From an uncultured Clostridia bacterium (GTDB lineage: Bacteria > Bacillota > Clostridia > TANB77 > CAG-508), in the NCBI GenBank assembly GCA_946415375.1, contig CAMKSF010000015.1, positions 1 through 38,133 of the forward strand: a stretch of DNA of 38,133 nt, given 5' to 3'. Positions 1 to 6,447 of the stretch are shown here, in pieces; within the stretch, counting starts at the first letter, position 1; the number at the start of each line of letters is the position of its first letter. The notes below the pieces were generated by a model. That model was not told the origin of the DNA, ran no database searches, and saw only the letters and a list, made by a program, of their open reading frames with translations. Made by a program: the position numbers and the translations under genes.

Positions 1-188
1 AATTAGGTTCACATCATATGTTTATAGCTGAAGTACTTTCAATTGATGCAGATGAAAAATATATTGATGAAAATGGAGCATTTGATATATCTAAATGTGG
101 ATTGATTTCGTATGCAAATGGTGGATATTATGCACAAGGGGAAAAGCTTGGAAAGTTTGGATTTTCGGTTCAAAAGAATACTTTATAG
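1..188 (+). CDS. Flavin reductase-like protein, C-terminal fragment (5' end outside window)
   Basis: An open frame enters from the left edge (first full codon at base 3) and stops with TAG at 186-188, giving the last 61 residues of a protein. The fragment starts LGSHHMFIAEV and ends in a YYAQGEKLGKFGFSV stretch. This resembles the C-terminal end of the flavin reductase / flavoredoxin family, FMN-binding split-barrel proteins that move electrons between NAD(P)H or partner proteins and flavin. The GSHHMFIAEV strand and the closing GEKLGKFGFS motif are what I recognise; the flavin-binding core is outside the window, so substrate and exact family member cannot be stated. A hairpin terminator follows 17 bases after the stop. 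Confidence 0.6.
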   Translation, partial: LGSHHMFIAEVLSIDADEKYIDENGAFDISKCGLISYANGGYYAQGEKLGKFGFSVQKNTL

Positions 189-204
189 TTCACCTTTAAG
201 AGAT

Positions 205-253
205 AAAAAATACCTTTTGTATAATTCCATGATTGTACAAAAGGTATTTTTTT
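205..253. terminator. Bidirectional intrinsic terminator
   Basis: A 17-bp perfect inverted repeat (205-221 with 236-252, core TACCTTTTGTA) is flanked by an A-run on the left and a T-run on the right. It can therefore end the flavin-reductase transcript on the plus strand and the unknown gene at 271-1320 on the minus strand. Confidence 0.85.
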
Positions 254-270
254 CAGTAAAAGATTATTTA

Positions 271-1320
271 TTATCTGTCTGAATGGGAATCAAAAGATCC
301 TGTGGAAGGTATAACATCCTTTTTTTCAGTAATGTTTTTAATTTTTGCTAATTCATCTATTTCTTGAAGAAATGTTAATAGTTTTTTTAAATTTTCAATA
401 TATTGTGTATTAAATTCTTTAATTCTTTCATTTTTTTCCGATTTAGTTTGAGCTATATTTATTTCATTTTGTATAATTGTTGCTATATTATCTGGAAGAA
501 AATCTTCATATTTTGATTCTTCGAAATCTCTTGAAAACGATAAAATTTTTTCAAGTTTTTCAATATATGAGATATCATCACAACCAGTTTGTTTTATTTT
601 TTTTAGTTTTTCTTGAACGAAAAGGCTTATATAGTTAATAATATTAGGTTCTTGTGACGAACAAAGTTGAGATAAGACAATAAAAACTGAATCTTTAAAA
701 ACCTCTGGCTCATTTATAGTATTTTTATTATCTAAATCTTTATTTTTAATGTGATCCATAAGTATTGCACAGAAATAGAGTAACTTTTCTAGTTCTTTAA
801 TATTATAATCAGGCTCTTGGGCACTTTTAATTTTAAAATCCTCAATCTTAGTAATGTCTTTTTTTAGCAATTGCATATCAAAGGATGATTCTAAAATTTT
901 AACAATAATATCACTAATTGTAGCTTCTTGCATATTGAATATTTGACCACCGAATAAATTTTGATAACGAGAACTAACATAACTCTGATATGGATCATAA
1001 AAATTATATCTTACTCTAAAATCTTCGTGAAAGTAATCAACACTAGGGTCTTCTAAAAAGTTTCCAGAAAAATTACATTCTAAAAGTCTTTGCCCATCAG
1101 CATTGAGGGTGTCTATTACAGACAGTTTTATAGTATTATTTTGATTAGCTATTGTTATGCCATCATCATATATGCGTATATTAAATCCTTTATATTGATA
1201 TTTGGTTGCACGAGTAATAATATCCTTTTTACCATTTAAATGATGTGAACATAAAATTTGAATTCTACGTGCAATATCATCGTATCGTTCAGCACCATTT
1301 CTAAATTCTTTTTTTTCCAT
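271..1320 (-). CDS. Unrecognised 349-aa protein
   Basis: I do not recognise this protein. It starts MEKKEFRNGAERYDDIARR, has no signal peptide or membrane segment, and looks like a soluble cytoplasmic protein. Roughly residues 40-130 look beta-rich with alternating polar and aromatic residues; residues 130-345 are Lys/Glu/Ile-rich and probably helical, with many ENI and KLEKIL-type heptads. The start ATG is well supported by an AAAGGAG site about 9 bases upstream on the minus strand. A TTTACA-17-TATAAT promoter lies just upstream, with its -35 box inside a 10-bp tandem repeat. It stands alone, convergent with the flavin-reductase gene and divergent from the rpmG operon, so the context gives no hint of function. 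Base composition is as AT-rich as its neighbours. Confidence 0.75.
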   Translation of the reverse strand: MEKKEFRNGAERYDDIARRIQILCSHHLNGKKDIITRATKYQYKGFNIRIYDDGITIANQNNTIKLSVIDTLNADGQRLLECNFSGNFLEDPSVDYFHEDFRVRYNFYDPYQSYVSSRYQNLFGGQIFNMQEATISDIIVKILESSFDMQLLKKDITKIEDFKIKSAQEPDYNIKELEKLLYFCAILMDHIKNKDLDNKNTINEPEVFKDSVFIVLSQLCSSQEPNIINYISLFVQEKLKKIKQTGCDDISYIEKLEKILSFSRDFEESKYEDFLPDNIATIIQNEINIAQTKSEKNERIKEFNTQYIENLKKLLTFLQEIDELAKIKNITEKKDVIPSTGSFDSHSDR

Positions 1321-1361
1321 AGATAGACTCCTTTTTTATTAAATTTTAGTACTTTTAATAT

Positions 1362-1390
1362 ATTATAACATAAATGTAAATAAATGTAAA
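1362..1390 (-). promoter_or_regulatory. Sigma-A type promoter of the 271-1320 gene
   Basis: Reading the minus strand, TTTACA (1385-1390) is followed by a 17-base spacer and TATAAT (1362-1367), about 40 bases upstream of the start codon at 1320. The -35 box coincides with one unit of a 10-bp direct repeat. Confidence 0.7.
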
Positions 1391-1410
1391 TAACTGTAAA
1401 TAAATGCAGT
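1371..1410. repeat. Four tandem 10-bp repeats overlapping a -35 box
   Basis: Four consecutive 10-bp units lie head to tail: TAAATGTAAA twice, then TAACTGTAAA, then TAAATGCAGT. The period is about one helical turn, so a bound protein would contact the same face of the DNA. The units cover the -35 region of the minus-strand promoter and lie 30 bases upstream of the rpmG promoter, an arrangement suggestive of an operator, though a chance AT-rich repeat cannot be excluded. Confidence 0.6.
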
Positions 1411-1429
1411 AAAAATCTGCATTTTTTTT
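1402..1429 (+). terminator. Terminator-like hairpin ahead of the rpmG promoter
   Basis: AAATGCAG (1402-1409) pairs with CTGCATTT (1417-1424) and is followed by a run of Ts to 1429, the form of a plus-strand intrinsic terminator. No plus-strand gene lies just upstream; the nearest ends at 188 and has its own terminator. It may insulate the ribosomal operon from read-through or be a remnant of an older gene order. Confidence 0.55.
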
Positions 1430-1439
1430 GATAAAAGCA

Positions 1440-1468
1440 TTGACAAATAATGAAAAAAATGATACAAT
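1440..1468 (+). promoter_or_regulatory. Promoter of the rpmG-secE-nusG-ribosomal protein operon
   Basis: TTGACA (1440-1445), a 17-base spacer and TACAAT (1463-1468) form a near-consensus sigma-A promoter. Transcription should begin near 1475, leaving a leader of about 125 bases before rpmG. Confidence 0.8.
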
Positions 1469-1474
1469 ATTAAA

Positions 1475-1599
1475 GCGTATGTAACTTAGAACATACGATC
1501 ACATCGTTTCAAATAAGTGGCCTAGCCACGAGTACGTAAAATCGTACAAAAGTAGTGCTTTTCTAAAAGGAAAAGTATAACAATTCGGAGGTGTATAAA
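1475..1599 (+). promoter_or_regulatory. Hairpin-rich 5' leader of rpmG
   Basis: Between the promoter and rpmG there are three consecutive stem-loops: CGTATGT/ACATACG (1476-1482 with 1491-1497), GTGGC/GCCAC (1517-1521 with 1525-1529, 3-base loop) and GTACG/CGTAC (1532-1536 with 1543-1547). No T-run follows them, so it is not an obvious attenuator. I do not recognise a named RNA family. A role in mRNA stability or ribosomal-protein autoregulation is inference. Confidence 0.5.
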
Positions 1600-1764
1600 A
1601 TGGCAGCAAAAGGACCAAGAGAAAATATTATATTAGAATGCACAGAATGCAAAAACAGAAATTACATGACATCAAAAAATAAAAGAAATAACACAGACAG
1701 ATTAGAAATAGTTAAATATTGTAAATTCTGCAAAAAACGTACAACACACAAAGAAACTAAATAG
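1600..1764 (+). CDS. rpmG: 50S ribosomal protein L33
   Basis: A 54-residue protein, the usual length for L33, beginning MAAKGPREN. Two Cys-x-x-Cys pairs (CTEC near residue 14 and CKFC near residue 41) mark the zinc-binding type of L33, which sits near the E site of the large subunit. The start is set by a CGGAGGTG ribosome-binding site 6-7 bases upstream. It is the first gene of the operon; secE follows after 27 bases. The rpmG-secE-nusG-rplK order is standard in Firmicutes; the tRNA-Trp gene often found in this interval is absent. Confidence 0.95.
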   Translation: MAAKGPRENIILECTECKNRNYMTSKNKRNNTDRLEIVKYCKFCKKRTTHKETK

Positions 1765-1791
1765 TATAAGCTATTTTAAGGAGGAAGTAAA

Positions 1792-2181
1792 ATGGCTAAA
1801 AAAGAGAAAGAAGCAAAAATAAACAATAAACAAAAACGTCATTATTTCAAAGATATGAAGGCTGAATTAAAAAAAGTAATTTGGCCAACTGCAAAACAAA
1901 CAGCAAATAATACAATTGCAGTTATTGTATTTACATTAGCAATAGCTATTATGGTATTTGTTTTAGATGTTGTATTTGATTTTGCAAATAAAAAAGGAGT
2001 TGTAGCATTGCAAGAAAGAATCAAGTCATCATATAGTGCAAGTAATACAACTGAAACTACTGATGAAAATGAAACATCAGAGAGTGAAAACGCAACTAAT
2101 GTAGAAGTTGAAAACGACAATAAAGAGGATAATAAAGAAGATAATAAAGAAAAATCAACAGATACAAAAAGCAAAAAATAA
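1792..2181 (+). CDS. secE: Preprotein translocase subunit SecE
   Basis: SecE is the small essential subunit that clamps the SecY channel in the cytoplasmic membrane. The first 80 residues have the typical bacterial form: a Lys-rich amphipathic stretch with the conserved motif ELKKVIWPT (about residues 24-32), followed by one membrane helix (about residues 42-62). The last 50 residues are an unusual Ser/Thr/Asn/Asp/Glu-rich hydrophilic tail ending in NKED-type repeats; Firmicute SecE is usually 60-80 residues in total. The start follows AAGGAGG by 7 bases. It lies between rpmG and nusG, its usual place. Confidence 0.93.
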   Translation: MAKKEKEAKINNKQKRHYFKDMKAELKKVIWPTAKQTANNTIAVIVFTLAIAIMVFVLDVVFDFANKKGVVALQERIKSSYSASNTTETTDENETSESENATNVEVENDNKEDNKEDNKEKSTDTKSKK

Positions 2182-2195
2182 AGGAGGCTAAAAAT

Positions 2196-2732
2196 ATGTC
2201 TCAAAATAATTATGACAATGTGCCAAGATGGTATGTAGTACATACTTATTCAGGTTATGAGAATAAAGTAAAAACAGACCTTGAAAAAACTATAAAGAAT
2301 AGAGAATTAGAAGATTATTTCTTTGATATAATTGTTCCTATGGAGGAGCAAATAGAAATTAAGGATGGAAATAAAAAGACTAATCTAAAAAAAGTTTTTC
2401 CTGGATATGTTCTTATAAAAATGATTGTAACAGAAGAAACTTGGTATATAGTTAGAAATACAAGAGGAGCAACAGGATTTGTTGGCTCTGGAACTGAACC
2501 TATACCTCTTACAAATGAAGAGATTAGGAAAATGGGATTAATTGAGGACGGAATAAAAATAGATTATTCGGTTAATGATAATGTACAAATCTTAGGTGGC
2601 CCACTAGACGGCTATACAGGAATTGTACAAGAAATAAATAAAGAAAAAAATAAAGTTAAAGTGTTAGTATCTATGTTTGGTAGAGAAACACCTGTAGAAC
2701 TTGAATTTTCTCAAATTCAAAAAATTAATTAA
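2196..2732 (+). CDS. nusG: Transcription termination/antitermination factor NusG
   Basis: NusG binds RNA polymerase through its N-terminal domain and links it to Rho or ribosomal protein S10 through its KOW domain. At 178 residues it has the family length. The NGN domain begins with WYVVHTYSGYENKV and contains FPGYVLIKM and VRNTRGATGFVG; the KOW domain near residues 127-178 includes VQILGGPLDGYTGIV. An AAAGGAGG site 8 bases upstream fixes the start. It is co-transcribed with secE, 14 bases upstream, and rplK follows 16 bases downstream. Confidence 0.97.
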   Translation: MSQNNYDNVPRWYVVHTYSGYENKVKTDLEKTIKNRELEDYFFDIIVPMEEQIEIKDGNKKTNLKKVFPGYVLIKMIVTEETWYIVRNTRGATGFVGSGTEPIPLTNEEIRKMGLIEDGIKIDYSVNDNVQILGGPLDGYTGIVQEINKEKNKVKVLVSMFGRETPVELEFSQIQKIN

Positions 2733-2748
2733 GGAGGTGCCATAGATT

Positions 2749-3177
2749 ATGGCAGAAAAAGAAGTAGAAAGACAAATTAAATTACAAATAGAAGCAGCAA
2801 AAGCAAGTCCTGCTCCACCAGTTGGACCAGCATTAGGATCAGCAGGAATCAATATTATGCAATTTGTAAAAGAATTCAATGACAGAACAGCTCAACAAGC
2901 AGGCTTTGTAATTCCAGTTGTTATAACAGTATATAAAGATAAATCATTTGAATTTATTACAAAAGTTCCACCAGTTGCAGTATTAATTAAAAAAGCTTTA
3001 GGACTTAAATCAGCATCTGGAAAACCTAATAAAGAAAAAGTTGGAAAACTTACAATGGAACAAGTTAAAGCAATTGCAGAACAAAAAATGCCGGACTTAA
3101 ATGCAGCATCTTTAGAAGCAGCTATGAGTATGGTTATTGGAACTGCAAAATCAATGGGAATAACTGTTGAAGAATAG
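2749..3177 (+). CDS. rplK: 50S ribosomal protein L11
   Basis: L11 is part of the GTPase-associated centre on 23S rRNA and is needed for the RelA response. The 142-residue length is typical. Recognisable stretches are the proline-rich APPVGPALG loop (about residues 20-30), [11 protein letters not shown], and the C-terminal RNA-binding domain with [11 protein letters not shown]. The TAAGGAGGTG site ends 8 bases before the ATG. It follows nusG directly and is separated from rplA by an 82-base spacer that carries a candidate L1-binding structure. Confidence 0.97.
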   Translation: MAEKEVERQIKLQIEAAKASPAPPVGPALGSAGINIMQFVKEFNDRTAQQAGFVIPVVITVYKDKSFEFITKVPPVAVLIKKALGLKSASGKPNKEKVGKLTMEQVKAIAEQKMPDLNAASLEAAMSMVIGTAKSMGITVEE

Positions 3178-3215
3178 TTTATAATTTTATGTATTAAAAA
3201 TACATATTAAATATA

Positions 3216-3246
3216 TTGGGAGAGTAAGAATACTCGATAAAACCAA
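3216..3246 (+). promoter_or_regulatory. Candidate L1-binding autoregulatory site in the rplK-rplA spacer
   Basis: TTGG (3216-3219) can pair with CCAA (3243-3246), enclosing a GAGTA/TACTC hairpin (3222-3226 with 3231-3235) and an asymmetric bulge CGATAAAA. A GGGAG...GATAAAACC layout just ahead of rplA resembles the L1-binding motif, in which L1 recognises mRNA like its 23S site. This is a comparison from memory; the structure is short. Confidence 0.45.
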
Positions 3247-3259
3247 AGGAGGATTTTAA

Positions 3260-3928
3260 ATGAAAAGATACAATGAAAGCCTTAAATTAATAGAAAAAGG
3301 CAAAAAGTATGGAGCTGAAGAAGCTTTAGCAATTATCGAAAAAATGCCAAAAGCAAAATTCGATGAAACAGTAGAACTACATGTAAAACTTGGTGTAGAT
3401 TCAAAACATGCTGATCAACAAGTTAGAGGTACAGTAGTACTTCCACATGGAACAGGAAAAACATTAAAAGTATTAGTATTCGCAAAAGGACCAAAAGCAC
3501 AAGAAGCTGAAAAAGCTGGAGCAGATTATGTTGGAGCTGAGGAATTAATTCCAAAGATTCAAAATGAAAATTGGTTTGATTATGATGTAGTTGTTGCGAC
3601 ACCTGATATGATGGGTGTAGTTGGAAGACTAGGTAAAGTATTAGGACCAAAAGGATTAATGCCAAATCCAAAATCTGGAACAGTTACAATGGATGTAACA
3701 AAAGCTATAAGTGAAATCAAATCTGGTAAAGTAGAATACAGATTAGATAAAAATAACATTATACATTTAGGATTTGGAAAAGTATCATTTGGAACTGCAA
3801 AACTTGTTGAAAACTATCAAACAATTATTGATGCAATAAATAAAGCAAAACCAGCTGCAGCAAAAGGTCAATACATTAAGAGTATTTCAATTTCAACTAC
3901 AATGGGACCTGGATTATATATTGAATAA
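3260..3928 (+). CDS. rplA: 50S ribosomal protein L1
   Basis: L1 forms the mobile stalk that moves deacylated tRNA out of the E site, and in many bacteria represses its own mRNA. The 222-residue protein is slightly shorter than the usual 229-234. Typical stretches are [27 protein letters not shown], the [13 protein letters not shown] strand, and the family signature [15 protein letters not shown] near residues 127-141. AAAGGAGG precedes the ATG by 7-8 bases. The rplK-rplA pair is separated from rplJ-rplL by the L10 leader. Confidence 0.97.
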   Translation: MKRYNESLKLIEKGKKYGAEEALAIIEKMPKAKFDETVELHVKLGVDSKHADQQVRGTVVLPHGTGKTLKVLVFAKGPKAQEAEKAGADYVGAEELIPKIQNENWFDYDVVVATPDMMGVVGRLGKVLGPKGLMPNPKSGTVTMDVTKAISEIKSGKVEYRLDKNNIIHLGFGKVSFGTAKLVENYQTIIDAINKAKPAAAKGQYIKSISISTTMGPGLYIE

Positions 3929-3933
3929 TAAAT

Positions 3934-4028
3934 AGCCATAGACAGTAGGCAAAAAATTAAGTCCTACCGAGGTATAGATAGAGAAGAACATTCTTAATAT
4001 GCCTTGGTGGCTAACAGGAGTGTTTTTT
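3934..4028 (+). promoter_or_regulatory. L10 ribosomal protein leader with attenuator
   Basis: The rplA-rplJ spacer folds like the known L10 leader, the site where the L10(L12)4 complex controls its own mRNA. AGCCA (3934-3938) pairs with TGGCT (4008-4012) to close a multi-branch structure. Inside are GTAGG/CCTAC (3945-3949 with 3963-3967) and GGTAT/ATGCC (3971-3975 with 3999-4003). An alternative helix, AACATTCTT (3987-3995) with AGGAGTGTT (4016-4024), is followed by a T-rich run and would act as an intrinsic terminator, overlapping the closing arms. This mutual exclusion is what an attenuator requires. Confidence 0.85.
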
Positions 4029-4066
4029 ATTTTTAATTTAATAAATTTTACTTGGAGGTGAAAAAA

Positions 4067-4570
4067 TTGGCAAGTGAAAAAAGTATAAACATAAAAAAAG
4101 AACAAGTATCAGATTTAGCTTCAAAAATGAAAGAAGCAAAATTAATCTTACTTACAGATTACAGAGGAATCAATGTTGAAGATGTAACATCTTTAAGAAA
4201 TGATTTAAGAAATGCAAAAGCAGAATATAAGGTTATTAAGAATAACATTACAAGAAGAGCTTTAGCAGAAGCAGGAATTGAAGGTCTTGATGAAAGTCTA
4301 GAAGGACCTACTGCAGTAATTATGACAAATGAAGATTATTTAGAGCCTACAAAGGCAATATATAATTTTACAAAAGATCATGATTTTTACAAAATTAAAG
4401 CAGGAGTTGTTGAAGGTAAAGTTATGACAGCTGAAGAAATAATTACTTTAGCAAAATTACCATCAAGAGACGACTTACTATCAATGCTTGCAGGAGCATT
4501 ACTTGGAACTATTACAAAATTTGCTGTTGCTATTGATCAAGTTAGAATTCAAAAAGAAGCAGCAGAATAA
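4067..4570 (+). CDS. rplJ: 50S ribosomal protein L10 (TTG start)
   Basis: L10 anchors the L7/L12 dimers to the ribosomal stalk base. The protein is 167 residues, a normal length. The N-terminal domain shows ASKMKEAKLILLTDYRGI and EYKVIKNNITRRAL (23S-binding); the C-terminal helix that carries L12 begins near LLSMLAGALLGTITKF. The start is TTG at 4067, read as MASEKS: the sequence GGAGGTG at 4054-4060 is the ribosome-binding site, at the correct distance. A longer frame from TTG at 4052 would begin inside that site and is rejected. It is regulated by the L10 leader immediately upstream. Confidence 0.95.
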   Translation: MASEKSINIKKEQVSDLASKMKEAKLILLTDYRGINVEDVTSLRNDLRNAKAEYKVIKNNITRRALAEAGIEGLDESLEGPTAVIMTNEDYLEPTKAIYNFTKDHDFYKIKAGVVEGKVMTAEEIITLAKLPSRDDLLSMLAGALLGTITKFAVAIDQVRIQKEAAE

Positions 4571-4653
4571 TAGTTTTTAATAAGAAATAGAACAAAACAA
4601 GAGTGACGAACTTATATCGTTAAAAAATAAATAATAAAATGGAGGATTTTAAA

Positions 4654-5022
4654 ATGAGTAAAGAAGAAATGATTGAAGAAATCAAAAAAATGACAGTAGT
4701 TGAATTAGCTGATTTAGTAAAAGCTATAGAAGAAGAATTTGGAGTATCTGCAGTAGCAGCAGCTGCACCAGCAGCTGGAGGAGCAGCAGGAGCTGCAGCA
4801 GCTGAAGAAAAATCATCATTTAATGTTGTATTAAAAGAAGCTGGAGATCAAAAAATAAAAGTTATAAAAGTAGTTAGAGATGCTACTGGATTAGGATTAA
4901 AAGAAGCTAAAGATTTAGTTGACGGAGCTCCTAAGACAGTTAAAGAAAATGTAGCTAAAGAAGAAGCTGAAGAATTAAAAGCTAAATTCGAAGAAGTTGG
5001 AGCAGTTATCGAACTACAATAA
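4654..5022 (+). CDS. rplL: 50S ribosomal protein L7/L12
   Basis: L7/L12 is the multicopy stalk protein that recruits translation factors. It has 122 residues: an N-terminal dimerisation domain (about 1-32, with [19 protein letters not shown]), an Ala/Gly-rich hinge (about 34-54), and a C-terminal domain with FNVVLKEAG and the factor-binding helix [17 protein letters not shown]. The ATG at 4654 is preferred because TGGAGGA at 4640-4646 is its ribosome-binding site; an in-frame ATG at 4639 overlaps that site. It ends the operon, with a terminator 15 bases after the stop. Confidence 0.96.
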   Translation: MSKEEMIEEIKKMTVVELADLVKAIEEEFGVSAVAAAAPAAGGAAGAAAAEEKSSFNVVLKEAGDQKIKVIKVVRDATGLGLKEAKDLVDGAPKTVKENVAKEEAEELKAKFEEVGAVIELQ

Positions 5023-5036
5023 TTAGAAATAATTAG

Positions 5037-5070
5037 AAAGTGTATTTGTTTTTACAGATACACTTTTTTT
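5037..5070 (+). terminator. Intrinsic terminator of the ribosomal operon
   Basis: AAAGTGTATTTG (5037-5048) pairs with CAGATACACTTT (5055-5066, one G-U pair) and is followed by a run of Ts to 5070. Confidence 0.9.
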
Positions 5071-5109
5071 ATGAAATAATAATTTTGACTTTTTTTTTAT
5101 TTTAAATTA

Positions 5110-5118
5110 TGATATAAT
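5110..5118 (+). promoter_or_regulatory. Extended -10 promoter of the YdcF-like gene
   Basis: TGA followed by TATAAT (5110-5118) is an extended -10 element. The best -35-like box, TTGACT at 5085-5090, is 22 bases away, which is too far for normal spacing, so the extended -10 probably carries recognition. Confidence 0.5.
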
Positions 5119-5149
5119 TTCTTTAATTCAAGAATGGAGGAATTAATAT

Positions 5150-6406
5150 ATGAAGTATAAGATATCTCAATTAATTATGAATAATGAAAAACCATGTTTT
5201 ATTGAGTCTGGGAAGAATTTAGAACCAGAAAAAAAAGAATTAAATGGATATAGATTTGTAAAAGATGGTAAAAAAATAAGACGTTTAACATGGGTAGACG
5301 ATAAAAATATGAAAAGTATTAGGACTCCAGATGGTAGAGAATTGACTCCAGAGGAATTATTTGATTTTGTGTTAGGAAACAATATCACAGATTTTGCAAG
5401 GTCAAAAAATAAAAAACAAAATAAATCAGACATTGCGATTGTTCTAGGAAATGGTAATTTGCTTGTTACACGAGAAAGAGCATTGAAAGCATTTGAACTT
5501 TATAAAGAAGGACTTGTAGATAGGATAATATTTACAGGAGGAATTAATATACAAAGGGATAAAGATCACTATATTAATCCAACTACAATGGAAGAATTTA
5601 TGAGACATGAACCGAAAGAACCTGAATGGCAAGATTTGCCAGAAGCTGACTGGGGAGCAGAAACTTTTATACCAGAAGTTTTTGACGAACAAAGTAGTGA
5701 AAATAATTCTTTGCTTTTAACTGAAGAATTTCTTAGGAAAAATGGAATAAATCCAGAGGATATTATAGTAGAACCATGTTCAACAGCTACAGATACCAAT
5801 GCGATATATTGTAAAAATATTTTTGATGCGGAAGAATTAGAGACAGGAAAGAAGATTAACTCTGCAACAATAGTAAGTACATGTACGCATGGAGCAAGAG
5901 CAATGAGAATTTTTAAAAAGGTTTTTGGAGACAAAATAGATTTAAAATGGTGTCCATCTACACTAGATTTAGAAAAAGATGATAAGTTAAGAGAAATATT
6001 ACATGCAGATAGATTTGACGAAGAAGCATTTAGAAGAGAATTTAAAAGGTTATATTGTACCAACCCAGAGTTGATTAAAAAGATGCAAGAAGAAATAGCA
6101 AATCATAGAAATGCTTTCATTCTTGACATAATAGATGATACGGAAATAACAACAAGTAAAAGAATGGCATTAGTTGATTATTTTTCAAAAATAATAAGTA
6201 AAATAAAAAATATAGGAAAAAGAAGAGAAGACATAAATATACTTCCTAGTGCTGATAAAAAAATAGATTATAAAGGACATAATGATATAAAAAGTATAAA
6301 GATTTCACCTGATGATTTAGCTAAAAATCCAGTAAAACAGCAAGTAGCAGTAGATAATCAAAGTGAAAGTGCAAAAAATCAAGTTAAAGATATGGAACAT
6401 GATTAA
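5150..6406 (+). CDS. YdcF-like (DUF218) family protein, extended
   Basis: A 418-residue protein whose middle belongs to the DUF218/YdcF-like fold, linked to envelope or vancomycin-sensitivity proteins (SanA, YdcF, ElyC). Visible signatures are DIAIVLGNGNLLVTRERAL (about residues 95-113), DRIIFTGG, EPCSTATDTNAIY (motif Glu plus T-x-x-N) and IVSTCTHGARAMRIF. Plain DUF218 domains are about 150 residues; here there is an N-terminal extension of about 90 residues, an insertion of about 60 residues between FTGG and EPCSTAT, and a hydrophilic C-terminal tail of about 80 residues. No signal peptide or membrane helix is seen. GGAGG precedes the ATG by 9 bases. It leads into the DUF5711/CvpA genes. Biochemical function is not known. 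Confidence 0.7.
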   Translation: MKYKISQLIMNNEKPCFIESGKNLEPEKKELNGYRFVKDGKKIRRLTWVDDKNMKSIRTPDGRELTPEELFDFVLGNNITDFARSKNKKQNKSDIAIVLGNGNLLVTRERALKAFELYKEGLVDRIIFTGGINIQRDKDHYINPTTMEEFMRHEPKEPEWQDLPEADWGAETFIPEVFDEQSSENNSLLLTEEFLRKNGINPEDIIVEPCSTATDTNAIYCKNIFDAEELETGKKINSATIVSTCTHGARAMRIFKKVFGDKIDLKWCPSTLDLEKDDKLREILHADRFDEEAFRREFKRLYCTNPELIKKMQEEIANHRNAFILDIIDDTEITTSKRMALVDYFSKIISKIKNIGKRREDINILPSADKKIDYKGHNDIKSIKISPDDLAKNPVKQQVAVDNQSESAKNQVKDMEHD

Positions 6407-6447
6407 AGATAAAATAAGACTATGAATAGAATTATAAAAAACAGGAG

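Noticed and set aside
1475..1599. A tRNA gene upstream of rpmG/secE, as in many Firmicutes
   Set aside because: The hairpins do not form a cloverleaf, and there is no T-loop GTTC-A-A motif or acceptor pairing.
1842..2243. Minus-strand open frame opposite secE
   Set aside because: It is a low-complexity shadow of secE with no ribosome-binding site; similar shadows opposite pcrA, topA and purA were dropped for the same reason.
4052..4066. Upstream TTG start for rplJ
   Set aside because: The codon overlaps the ribosome-binding site that serves TTG 4067, and the extra residues are not part of L10.
4639..4653. Upstream ATG start for rplL
   Set aside because: It overlaps the TGGAGGA ribosome-binding site of the ATG at 4654.
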